Of a DNA stretch of 64,000 nt, positions 48,284-56,947 are shown in pieces. This DNA is from Parapedobacter indicus (GTDB lineage: Bacteria; Bacteroidota; Bacteroidia; Sphingobacteriales; Sphingobacteriaceae). The notes under the pieces are model-generated. The model saw nothing but the letters and a program-made list of their open reading frames with translations, was not told the origin of the DNA and did no database searches. Positions within the stretch are counted from its first letter, which is position 1; every line of letters starts with the position of its first letter. Location: NCBI RefSeq assembly GCF_900113765.1, contig NZ_FOQO01000003.1, positions 186,001 through 250,000 of the forward strand. Reading direction: 5' to 3'. The translations under genes and the position numbers were made by a program.

Positions 48284-49717
48284 ATGAAAAGAAAATATAT
48301 TTTAATTGCATTTTTCCCGATAATTTTATCCTGCACTGGTTTGCTGGATGAAAATCCGGAGACATTCATTGACCCGAATCGTTTTTACCGCAACATCGAC
48401 GAAGCAACAGCGGCCACGTATGGCATTTACGATATGTTACCATCTATGTACCGAAATCCATACATGACCGCTTTTGCGGATGTATCTTCCAACAGCTTCA
48501 AAGTCACTTCAGCCTCGGCTACTGACTTTCAGCCGTTTGATATCCATAGCATCAGCTCGTCCAACGATCTATTGACGAATTTTTGGGAAGCCTCCTATCG
48601 GGGAATTAATCGGGCAAATGCTGTACTTGATCGGATTTCGAACGTAGAAGGTGATCAAAACAGAAAGAACGAAATCGTCGGTGAAGCAAAATTCTTACGC
48701 GCGCTCTTCTATTTCAACCTAGTGAGACTATTCGGTGATGTTCCCCTGTCACTACACGAAACCGTTGCTCTTACTGACCTGAATTTGGCACGTACCCCTT
48801 TGACAGAGGTTTATCATCAAATCGTAGACGACCTGCTCGATGCAAAAAACCAACTACCTGCGTTTCCTCGGCAAGCAGGTCGCGCAGATTTGTATGCTGC
48901 CACCGCGCTGCTCAGTAAGGTCTACTTAACCATCATGGACTATCCCAATGCAGCTAAAATGGCCGAAGAAGTGATTCTATCCGGCAAGCATGACCTGTGG
49001 GGACACTATCGAGAAGCGTTTCTCGAGAAGAATGATAATGGCAAAGAATCGATTTTCGCTGTCCAGTTCAGAAAAGATGTCGATGGTCTGAATCTCAATC
49101 AATGGGCGCTTTCCCCTCTTTTGAACAGTTATGTGGCTGGAGGATCTCTATTGGATTTGATGGAAATTACCGATGAACTGCTGAATGGTTATGAAGAGGG
49201 AGATCAACGCAAGGATCTAAATGCGGTTTCGCAGTATATTACCGCAGATAACAAAGTCATCAACTTTCAGGCATTGTGTTTTAAATATACGGATGGCATC
49301 TTCACCGATAAGGCAGAGCCTGCCTTCAATAATGCCGGCAACTCCGGTGTCAATTATCAGATTCTGCGTTACGCAGACGTTCTGCTAATATTTGCGGAGG
49401 CACAAAATGAAATATCAGGACCAACCCCAGCTGCATATGATGCAATCAACCGTGTAAGACGCCGCGCTTTTGGACTTCCCTTGGATATACCTTCACGCCA
49501 TGATTTAATGGAACTTAGTAAAGAAACCTTTCGTGAAGCCATATGGCAGGAACGATTCCTTGAATTACCATTTGAAGGAAACCAGTGGTTTGACCTCATC
49601 AGAACAGGGCGTGCAGAAGCTACCCTGGATATTCCGACTGAAAAAACTCTTTATCCCATTCCACAACGGGAAATCGACGTGAACAACCAGTTAATACAAA
49701 ATCCCGGATATAATTAA
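48284..49717 (+). CDS. SusD/RagB-like outer-membrane lipoprotein, cassette 1
   Basis: A 477-residue lipoprotein with lipobox ILSC (C17). The N-terminal SusD-like part (DENPETFIDPNRFYRNIDEATAATYGIYDML) and the C-terminal RagB/SusD part (WQERFLELPFEGNQWFDLIRTGRA and the end NPGYN) are typical. It forms the surface lid of the adjacent SusC barrel. The following oxidoreductase gene starts five bases after its stop codon. Confidence 0.94.
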   Translation: MKRKYILIAFFPIILSCTGLLDENPETFIDPNRFYRNIDEATAATYGIYDMLPSMYRNPYMTAFADVSSNSFKVTSASATDFQPFDIHSISSSNDLLTNFWEASYRGINRANAVLDRISNVEGDQNRKNEIVGEAKFLRALFYFNLVRLFGDVPLSLHETVALTDLNLARTPLTEVYHQIVDDLLDAKNQLPAFPRQAGRADLYAATALLSKVYLTIMDYPNAAKMAEEVILSGKHDLWGHYREAFLEKNDNGKESIFAVQFRKDVDGLNLNQWALSPLLNSYVAGGSLLDLMEITDELLNGYEEGDQRKDLNAVSQYITADNKVINFQALCFKYTDGIFTDKAEPAFNNAGNSGVNYQILRYADVLLIFAEAQNEISGPTPAAYDAINRVRRRAFGLPLDIPSRHDLMELSKETFREAIWQERFLELPFEGNQWFDLIRTGRAEATLDIPTEKTLYPIPQREIDVNNQLIQNPGYN

Positions 49718-49722
49718 CAAGT

Positions 49723-51408
49723 ATGATTTTCAGAACTAAGCATTTTCACACATTCATAGCAAGCAGGTATACCTGCTTGTTATTGAAGCTTTCCTGTATC
49801 GGTCTAAGCTTTGTCCCCACAGGATGTGCTACGGATATCCGGCCTCATCATTATGACGTCGTCGTATACGGCGCTACACCCGGTGGCGTCACGGCTGCCA
49901 TCCAAGCGGCAGAAATGGGTAAAAAAGTAGCGCTTCTCGAACCCTCGGGACACATTGGAGGAATATTGGCGGAAGGTTTAGGTGCATCTGACATCGATAA
50001 CCATCCCGAGTTTCAAAACAGTCCGGCAATCGGCGGACTAGCACTTGAGTTTTATAGACGCATCGCCATCGAATACGACCGACTGGACGATTGGAAAAAT
50101 GCAGTGGATAAAAAGGAAAAAAAACCACTCCTTTGGCGTTTCGAGTCCTCTGTTGCTGAAAAAATTCTGACCAACTGGGTAACAACCAGCGGTGTAGACG
50201 TATACTATCAAGCGGCTTTGGAAGAATCGGATAATGCGGTAATTAAGCACGGAACAACCATCAATACGATCCGAACCACGCATGGATTGAATTTTACCGC
50301 TCGGATTTTTATCGATGCTTCCATCGAAGGCGATTTGCTACACAAGGCAGGCGTCTCGACAATTATCGGACGAGAATCCAATACCATGTACGATGAAGAA
50401 CTCAATGGTATCAGGGGACACACTTCACACAATCAATTTGCGGTTGCGGTAGACCCTTATCGAATCCCTGGAGATTCGACAAGCGGACTCATCCCGACCA
50501 TCCAAGATGAACCCCTGGGCACACCCGGCGCGGGCGATCACCGTCTTCAGGCCTATTGTTTCCGGGTTTGCCTTACCAACGACACCGCAAACCAGCTTGC
50601 ATTTAAAAAACCCAGGAATTACCGTCGCGATGCCTATGAAATCTACCTGCGCTACCTAAAAGCGGGCGGCAAATTATATATGCCTCGCGTAAATATTCCG
50701 AACAACAAAACGGATTTTAACGGAGGAGCAGATCTCTCCCACAATCTTTATGGAATGAATTACGACTACCCAGCCGGCGACTATGGAAAACGCTCGGAGG
50801 TTCTCCAATACCATCGTGACTTTACAGAGGGGCTATTTTACTTCCTAGCAAACGACGAGGAGGTAGCTATTCTCGCACCCGATCTACAGCACGAATGGTC
50901 GAAATGGGGGCTAACCCGCGATGAGTTTACCGATAACGATGGATGGCCAAGGCAATTTTACATCAGGGACGCAAGGCGTATGGTATCAGATTACGTTATT
51001 ACGGAACATCATATAAAAAAAGCCGGGGCAATTGCTGTTGACGATCCTGTCGCCATGGCGTTTTGGCCTCCCGATGTACACAGTGTCCGCCGGATTGTCA
51101 GAGGTGGTAAAGCGTACAATGAAGGATTCGTTTTCGGCGGTGATTGGTGGAAACCGTTCGGCATTTCTTATCGGGCCTTATACCCCAAACCTTCCGAATG
51201 TACCAATTTGCTCACTCCCACGTGTCCGTCGTCCAGTCATATTGCATATGGCGGAATACGGATTGAATGGACATTCATGGCATTGGGACAAGCCGTGGGT
51301 ACTGCGGCAGTCCTGGCCATTAACGATGATGCGGACGTCCAAAAAGTTGACTACATGCGCTTACGAAGCCGACTGTTACAGGACCATCAGGTCTTAAACC
51401 TGGAATGA
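49723..51408 (+). CDS. FAD-dependent oxidoreductase with lipoprotein-like signal, cassette 1
   Basis: A 561-residue FAD_oxidored-type flavoprotein. A hydrophobic start ends in the lipobox-like PTGC (about residue 34), so it is predicted to be anchored in the envelope. The dinucleotide fold is YDVVVYGATPGGVTAAIQAAEMGKKVALLEP (about 44-74) followed by GHIGG; the C-terminal YGGIRIEWTFMALGQAVGTAA is the family's closing FAD motif. Proteins of this family are often labelled xanthan lyase in databases, but nothing here is lyase-like. The substrate is unknown; being locked to a SusCD pair suggests a surface-captured carbohydrate or polyol. Confidence 0.87.
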   Translation: MIFRTKHFHTFIASRYTCLLLKLSCIGLSFVPTGCATDIRPHHYDVVVYGATPGGVTAAIQAAEMGKKVALLEPSGHIGGILAEGLGASDIDNHPEFQNSPAIGGLALEFYRRIAIEYDRLDDWKNAVDKKEKKPLLWRFESSVAEKILTNWVTTSGVDVYYQAALEESDNAVIKHGTTINTIRTTHGLNFTARIFIDASIEGDLLHKAGVSTIIGRESNTMYDEELNGIRGHTSHNQFAVAVDPYRIPGDSTSGLIPTIQDEPLGTPGAGDHRLQAYCFRVCLTNDTANQLAFKKPRNYRRDAYEIYLRYLKAGGKLYMPRVNIPNNKTDFNGGADLSHNLYGMNYDYPAGDYGKRSEVLQYHRDFTEGLFYFLANDEEVAILAPDLQHEWSKWGLTRDEFTDNDGWPRQFYIRDARRMVSDYVITEHHIKKAGAIAVDDPVAMAFWPPDVHSVRRIVRGGKAYNEGFVFGGDWWKPFGISYRALYPKPSECTNLLTPTCPSSSHIAYGGIRIEWTFMALGQAVGTAAVLAINDDADVQKVDYMRLRSRLLQDHQVLNLE

Positions 51409-51428
51409 CGGGATGCAATTTAGGGGGT

Positions 51429-51453
51429 GCCGCGGGTGCGGCCTATTTTATTT
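51429..51453 (+). terminator. Possible terminator after cassette 1
   Basis: GCCGC (51429-51433) and GCGGC (51438-51442) form a short stem with a 4-base loop, followed by CTATTTTATTT. Confidence 0.5.
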
Positions 51454-51465
51454 CCAAAAAAAACG

Positions 51466-51473
51466 TAGCTTTG
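51466..51473 (+). promoter_or_regulatory. -7 element of the cassette 2 sigma gene
   Basis: TAGCTTTG fits TAnnTTTG, 14 bases before the start codon; the leader would be about 8 bases. No clear -33 element. Confidence 0.5.
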
Positions 51474-51487
51474 GTAAATTTCCAATT

Positions 51488-52093
51488 ATGCCGCACCCGT
51501 CGTCCCAAATAACTCCCGACTTGCTACGCATGTTGCGTGATGGAGATGCCACGGCCTTTGGAAGAATATACAACATTTTTGCGCCGGTACTTTACCAACG
51601 ATTGTTACGTCTGTTAAAGGATACCGACACCGTGGAAGAAATCCTGCAGGACACCTTTCTGAAGCTTTGGGAAAAACGCGCACAAATAGATCCCGAACAG
51701 GCATTCACAACATACCTTTACCGCATTGCAGACCATCTAGCCATTGATGTATTCCGCAGGATAAGCCGTGATAAAGTATTGCAACAGGAGTTATGGGCCA
51801 GCACCCTAAGCTTCTACCTCCATACCGAGGAAACGTTTCTGGCCAAGGAACAGCGGCAGCTGATTTCCATGGCCATCGAGCAATTGCCACCGAAACGGAA
51901 ACAAATTCTTATACTGTGTAAACTGGAAGATAAAAGTTATCAGGAAGTGGCCCAATTAATGGGGATTTCTGTCTCCACTGTCAGCAACCAATTAGTGAAG
52001 GCCATTAAGGAAATCAAAAATTATGTGCTCCTATCTACCGGTGGTGAGCAAGTGATTATCCTTTCTCTTCTATTTTCATCTTACATTTATTAA
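51488..52093 (+). CDS. ECF-type RNA polymerase sigma factor, cassette 2
   Basis: About 201 residues from the ATG at 51488; an earlier in-frame ATG would begin upstream of the -7 element at 51466 and is rejected. Region 2 shows FGRIYNIFAPVLYQRLLRLLKDTDTVEEILQDTFLKLWEKR; region 4 shows SYQEVAQLMGISVSTVSNQLVKAIKEI. A hydrophobic tail (VIILSLLFSSYIY) ends the protein, as in many Bacteroidota ECF factors. It starts the second cassette and should be held by the FecR encoded at 52192. Confidence 0.92.
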   Translation: MPHPSSQITPDLLRMLRDGDATAFGRIYNIFAPVLYQRLLRLLKDTDTVEEILQDTFLKLWEKRAQIDPEQAFTTYLYRIADHLAIDVFRRISRDKVLQQELWASTLSFYLHTEETFLAKEQRQLISMAIEQLPPKRKQILILCKLEDKSYQEVAQLMGISVSTVSNQLVKAIKEIKNYVLLSTGGEQVIILSLLFSSYIY

Positions 52094-52191
52094 TCTGTAC
52101 CACAACAGGTTTCATTTTTTTCTCATTTTCCGATAGTGTGTTTTTCCAGTTCGTACGTATAGAGCAATAAACAGATTATAAACTTATCATT

Positions 52192-53433
52192 TTGGAGAAT
52201 CGCACAGCAATACTTGATTTGTTGACTGCCTTTTTAAATAAACAGGTGAGTCGCGAAGAATTTGACCGGCTTTTCTCGGCCCTTGCTAGCCTGGAAGATG
52301 AGGACTTTAAAGAGATGATCCTTCGGGCGTTGGATAACGGGCGCGACATTACCGATGTCGACTTCATCCAAGAACGCGTTTCCCATCTTTATCCACAGCT
52401 TCAGACAAAAATAGGATTGGCGTCATCTCAGCGAGTAATCAAGCCGCCGGATGCGTCCAAAAGGAAACGACTTCAAATCTGGTGGAAGGTTAATTCTGCT
52501 GCCGCGGTCGTACTTGCCTTCCTGTTTGGAGGCTTATATCTTCTATCCGATCAGCCCGATCACGGAGAATCAACGGCTGTGCTCACACCTGAACATATTC
52601 TTCCCGGGGGAAATCGTGCCGTACTAACACTGGCCGATGGGCGAAGCGTTGATTTAAATTCGAGAAAAAGCGGTATCGTGGTTGGTAATGGCCTTACCTA
52701 CCTTGATGGCAGTTCGGTTCTGGACGACCCCGAAAACGAGGGAATGAGTGCACTCAAACTCACGACGCCGAATGGAGGTCAATATCAAATTACGTTGTCA
52801 GATGGCACCCACGTATTGCTCAATGCTGCCAGTACGCTGACCTACCCCGCTGAATTTGGCAGTGAGAACACGCGAGAAGTTACCCTCGACGGCGAGGCCT
52901 ATTTCGAAGTGACAAAAGATCCGGAAAAGCCGTTCATCGTTGCTACCACCAAACAGCGTATTGAAGTACTGGGCACTTCATTCAACATCAATGCCTACGA
53001 CAATGAAACAACCACCAAAACAACGCTATTGACTGGTTCCGTACGTGTAAATATACCGGCAGGCAAGTATACAAATCAAGAAAGCCGGATACTTACTCCA
53101 AACCAACAAAGCGTGGTGAGCGATAGCCAATCTGAAATTACCGTCAAGAACGTCAATCCCGAGTCAGCAATGGCCTGGAAAAATGGGCTATTTAATTTTC
53201 ACGGACTAAGCATCGACGAATCGTTGAAACAGGTCGAACGCTGGTATGATATCCGAATTGTCTATCAAGGTGAAAAACCCGAAGGTTATTTAGGCGGTAA
53301 AATGAGCCGCGGCGTGAAGCTAGCTACGTTCCTTAATTTCCTGGAAAAAGACTTTCATATCAAATCCGAGATGAAGGCAGATCGTACGTTAATCCTATAT
53401 TCCGCTTCAAAAAAGCCGCTAACAACTAATTAA
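52192..53433 (+). CDS. FecR-family anti-sigma factor, cassette 2, with TTG start
   Basis: A 413-residue FecR protein. The cytoplasmic N-terminal part (1-95) binds the sigma factor; one membrane helix (about 97-118) leads to the periplasmic FecR domain (about 140-320, TPNGGQYQITLSDGTHVLLNAASTLTYPAEF) and DUF4974 (about 325-405). No ATG precedes the conserved N-terminal helices: the frame is closed by TAA at 52168, so TTG at 52192 is the likely start, with MENRTAILDLLTAFLN looking like family sequence. Confidence 0.9.
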   Translation: MENRTAILDLLTAFLNKQVSREEFDRLFSALASLEDEDFKEMILRALDNGRDITDVDFIQERVSHLYPQLQTKIGLASSQRVIKPPDASKRKRLQIWWKVNSAAAVVLAFLFGGLYLLSDQPDHGESTAVLTPEHILPGGNRAVLTLADGRSVDLNSRKSGIVVGNGLTYLDGSSVLDDPENEGMSALKLTTPNGGQYQITLSDGTHVLLNAASTLTYPAEFGSENTREVTLDGEAYFEVTKDPEKPFIVATTKQRIEVLGTSFNINAYDNETTTKTTLLTGSVRVNIPAGKYTNQESRILTPNQQSVVSDSQSEITVKNVNPESAMAWKNGLFNFHGLSIDESLKQVERWYDIRIVYQGEKPEGYLGGKMSRGVKLATFLNFLEKDFHIKSEMKADRTLILYSASKKPLTTN

Positions 53434-53446
53434 TAAACTAAATTCA

Positions 53447-53473
53447 ATGATGATGATCAAAACACCACCCTAA
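53447..53473 (+). promoter_or_regulatory. Micro-ORF in the cassette 2 leader
   Basis: Three consecutive ATG codons, then ATC AAA ACA CCA CCC and TAA at 53471-53473. The first ATG is 52 bases before the hairpin, against 51 bases in cassette 1. There is no clear Shine-Dalgarno sequence here. Confidence 0.35.
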
Positions 53474-53498
53474 CCCCTTATGGTATTTCATAGAAAAA

Positions 53499-53528
53499 GC
53501 AGGGAAGTGTTGAAGCCACTTACCCTGC
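53499..53528 (+). ncRNA. Conserved leader hairpin upstream of susC, cassette 2
   Basis: GCAGGG (53499-53504) pairs with CCCTGC (53523-53528); AAGTG (53505-53509) pairs with CACTT (53517-53521) around loop TTGAAGC. The stem sequence differs from cassette 1 but pairing is kept. The hairpin ends 75 bases before the susC start. Confidence 0.6.
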
Positions 53529-53603
53529 GATGTGCTATGATTTACCTTTTTATGTAACAAATCGAATTAGTTCACCAAAGTACAACCCTAGCATAACAAA
53601 ATT

Positions 53604-56600
53604 ATGAATAAAAAGCGAGGCTTGGAAGGCTTTTGCCTACCTCCTGAGCTGTATACCCAAAAATCCATCTTACGGCAAATCTTTATGGTTATCAAAGTGA
53701 GTTATGTCTTATTGTTTATCACCTGCCTTCAATTACAGGCTCGTACCTATTCACAGACTATCACGATGAATACCAAACAAACATCGCTTGAACGGGTATT
53801 TCAGGCGGTTGAACAACAAACCGGTTACGTGATCCTGTATAATTACAAAGAGTTACAACGAGCCAAGCCTGTGACCATCTCCGCGAGCAACCAGGAAATA
53901 ACGAAATTCTTAGATAGACTGTTCGCCGACCAACCGTTTACATACAACATAGAGGATAAAACGATTCTCGTAAGTGGTGGAAAACGGGTAAAACCGAAGT
54001 GGGCGAAGCCAACCGTCCGGATCTTCCCGCCCGTAGAGGCAAAACAAGCGCCCCTGACCGGTTCGGTGAAAGATGCGAGCGGTGCTCCCATCGAGGGTGT
54101 AACCGTTACCGTCAATGGAACCACGACGGCCACAAAAACCGGTTCCGATGGACGCTACCACATCGATGCACCTCCCAGCGACGGCACATTGGTCTTTTCG
54201 ATGCTTGGCTACAACACCGTGGAACAAACGATCGGAAATCGGCAAACGATTGACATCGTCATGATTCCATCGGTTAGCGATCTGGAGGAGGTAATTGTGG
54301 TAGGCTACGGTACCGCGCAAAAAAGGGATTTAACAGGAGCTGTGGCACGTGTTAACCTCGATCAAAACCGGCAGCAACCCAACATCAACCCGGTACAGAA
54401 CCTGCGGGGCACCGTAGCGGGCGTGAACATTACGGACAATGGGCGACCGGGATCGGATGGGACGATTCGGATCCGCGGTGCCAATTCGATTTCTGCCAGC
54501 AACAACCCGCTGATTGTATTGGACGGGATTATCTATGCGGGCGGCAGTTTATCCGACATCAACTCCACCGACATCGAATCCATTGATATTTTGAAGGACG
54601 CCAGCTCGTCCGCCATCTATGGTTCATTGGCCGCAAACGGGGTAATTTTGATCACCACAAAAAAGGGTACGACCGATAAGCCTCGGATTTCACTGAATTC
54701 GTATGTTGGCTTTTCGGATTTTGCCCACATCCCGAAATACCTCGATGCAGAAAAGTACCTACAGGTACGGAAAGACGCGGAGATCGCCGATGGTGGTGCC
54801 ATTCCGTTCAACCCGCTGGAACAAGCTAATATAGACGCCGGACGGACGATCGATCCGTTCGAGGAAATCCGCCAAAATTCACCGATCCATAGCAACGAAT
54901 TGAGCGTATCGGGCAAAAGTAAAGCGTTTACGTATTACTTTTCGGGAGCCTACTCGGGCGTAAAATCACCCGTAATGGGCGATAATTTCAGTCGGTTGGG
55001 CGCGCGGGTCAATTTAAATGTGAAAGTCACCGATTGGCTGAGTATCGGAACCAATTCAGGCTATACGGCGAAAGACAACTCAGGCGTGAGAGCTGACTTG
55101 GCCATGACCACCTTTTTAAGCCCATATGCAGAACTCTATTACGAGGACGGCGTTCCTCGGCCACTGCCAATGAACGTCGGACAGGTCAGGAGCCCCATTT
55201 TAAACGCACTTTTAAGCGATAACCTGGACAAAACGAACACGTTGTTCTCTAACAATTACCTGGATGTAGAACTTCCACTTGAGGGACTTACCTTTCGACT
55301 GAATACGGGTTATACGCAACGGAATAAAAAGGTGTTCAACTATAAACCCACATTTAACCGCGGGGAATTTTTCAATTTAGGAAGCGGAAGCCAAGCCTAC
55401 ACTGAATCTCGGAACCTTACGGTGGAAAACATCCTGCGGTACGACCGGACGTTTGCGGAAGATCATGCCTTTAACCTGACGCTGATGTACGGCGCGTATA
55501 AATCAGCAGATAACAGTGCCTCGCTGGCCAGCGACAATATCTTCAACGATGCCCTGGGCTACAATGCATTGGAAATCGGCGAGAATTTCACCATCAACAC
55601 CGGCGCCGGCGAAGATCAACAGGTGTCGATGATGGGGCGGGCGGGCTACCGGTATAAAGGCAAATACATTGTTGACGCCACCATCCGGAGAGACGGTTTT
55701 TCAGCCTTCGGAAAAGGTCGGAAATACGGGGTATTCCCTTCCGCCGGGGTCAGTTGGGTCCTTTCTGAAGAAGAATTCTTAGCCGACAACTCCTACATCA
55801 ATAGCCTCAAGGTGCGGTTATCGTGGGGAAGGAATGGAAATCGAGGCGTAAGCCGGTATTCATCCCTCAGCTCCGTCGCACAAACCAATTACGTATTCGG
55901 GAACGGCGCGGCTCCGTCAGTTGGTCTTTATACCAATTCGATGGGTAACCCCAACTTGGGGTGGGAAACCACTACGAGTACGAACTTCGGGGTAGACTTT
56001 GAGTTGTTCTCAAACCGTGTAAACGGATCCGTTGAGTTGTACCACAGCAACACGTACAACCTGCTGCTGAGACAGCGTATTCCTAACATGTCCGGTTTCA
56101 CTACATTCCTACGTAACATCGGGGAGACTGAAAACAGAGGTTTTGAAGTAACCCTCAACACGGTCAACGTCCAGAAAGGAAGCTTCAGCTGGGATACCCG
56201 TGTTGCGTTTTCATTGAACAGAAACAAGATTCTCAAATTGACGGGGAACGATCTGGACGGTGACGGTGTGGAAGACGACGACATTGCCAGCGGCTGGTTC
56301 ATCGGCTATCCTCTTGCGTCGAACTTCGACTATGTTTTTGACGGGATTTATCAAGAGGGCGACGACGACTTTTCGCTGCTACCCGGCTCCAAGCCCGGCG
56401 ACGTGAAATTCCGGGATATGAATGACGATGGTAAAATCACGCCAGCCGACCGACGCGTATTAAGCAATTCGCAGCCGATTTTTTTAGCCGGCATCACCAA
56501 TACCTTCTCGTATAAACAGTTTTCGCTCATGGTAATGTTTAACATTCGCCAAGGCGGAGAAAGCGCAAATCAAGCGATTAATATCGGTCGGAACTTCTAT

Positions 56601-56936
56601 TACGAATCCAATACGCTCGATGTCCCATATTGGATGCCTGAAAACCCCATCAACGATTATCCCGCCATTAATTACGGAAATCCCTTGAACTATGGCTTTT
56701 ATCAATCCCGCAGTTTTGTCCGGTTACAGGATGTGTCGTTAAGCTATAATTTTTCGAGCGCACTGCTTGAAAAACTGCGGATTCAGAACCTTCGGTTATT
56801 TGTCAGTGGCAAAAACTTGGTTACATGGACCAAGTGGAACGGGTGGGATCCGGAATATGGCGGTGGCGGAAGAGGCCCCGGAGATAACGGTCCAATCTTG
56901 AAAACGTATACATTCGGTTTAAACTTCCAACTGTAA
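53604..56936 (+). CDS. SusC-like TonB-dependent receptor with STN signalling domain, cassette 2
   Basis: An outer-membrane receptor of 1,110 residues. A signal sequence with a long N-region ends near ARTYSQ (about residue 51). Then come the STN domain (about 52-120, MNTKQTSLERVFQAVEQQTGYVILYNY), a carboxypeptidase-regulatory-like domain (about 150-225), a plug with VIVVGYGTAQKRDLTGAVARV and LRGTVAGVNITDNG, and a barrel ending in FGLNFQL. It has the same order as the receptor at 44774. The STN domain implies ligand sensing through the FecR at 52192. Confidence 0.94.
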   Translation: MNKKRGLEGFCLPPELYTQKSILRQIFMVIKVSYVLLFITCLQLQARTYSQTITMNTKQTSLERVFQAVEQQTGYVILYNYKELQRAKPVTISASNQEITKFLDRLFADQPFTYNIEDKTILVSGGKRVKPKWAKPTVRIFPPVEAKQAPLTGSVKDASGAPIEGVTVTVNGTTTATKTGSDGRYHIDAPPSDGTLVFSMLGYNTVEQTIGNRQTIDIVMIPSVSDLEEVIVVGYGTAQKRDLTGAVARVNLDQNRQQPNINPVQNLRGTVAGVNITDNGRPGSDGTIRIRGANSISASNNPLIVLDGIIYAGGSLSDINSTDIESIDILKDASSSAIYGSLAANGVILITTKKGTTDKPRISLNSYVGFSDFAHIPKYLDAEKYLQVRKDAEIADGGAIPFNPLEQANIDAGRTIDPFEEIRQNSPIHSNELSVSGKSKAFTYYFSGAYSGVKSPVMGDNFSRLGARVNLNVKVTDWLSIGTNSGYTAKDNSGVRADLAMTTFLSPYAELYYEDGVPRPLPMNVGQVRSPILNALLSDNLDKTNTLFSNNYLDVELPLEGLTFRLNTGYTQRNKKVFNYKPTFNRGEFFNLGSGSQAYTESRNLTVENILRYDRTFAEDHAFNLTLMYGAYKSADNSASLASDNIFNDALGYNALEIGENFTINTGAGEDQQVSMMGRAGYRYKGKYIVDATIRRDGFSAFGKGRKYGVFPSAGVSWVLSEEEFLADNSYINSLKVRLSWGRNGNRGVSRYSSLSSVAQTNYVFGNGAAPSVGLYTNSMGNPNLGWETTTSTNFGVDFELFSNRVNGSVELYHSNTYNLLLRQRIPNMSGFTTFLRNIGETENRGFEVTLNTVNVQKGSFSWDTRVAFSLNRNKILKLTGNDLDGDGVEDDDIASGWFIGYPLASNFDYVFDGIYQEGDDDFSLLPGSKPGDVKFRDMNDDGKITPADRRVLSNSQPIFLAGITNTFSYKQFSLMVMFNIRQGGESANQAINIGRNFYYESNTLDVPYWMPENPINDYPAINYGNPLNYGFYQSRSFVRLQDVSLSYNFSSALLEKLRIQNLRLFVSGKNLVTWTKWNGWDPEYGGGGRGPGDNGPILKTYTFGLNFQL

Positions 56937-56947
56937 AAGAATTGAAA

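Noticed and set aside
49723-51408. Xanthan lyase as product name for the FAD oxidoreductases
   Set aside because: Database labels of this kind are common for the family, but the sequences show FAD folds and no polysaccharide lyase domain.
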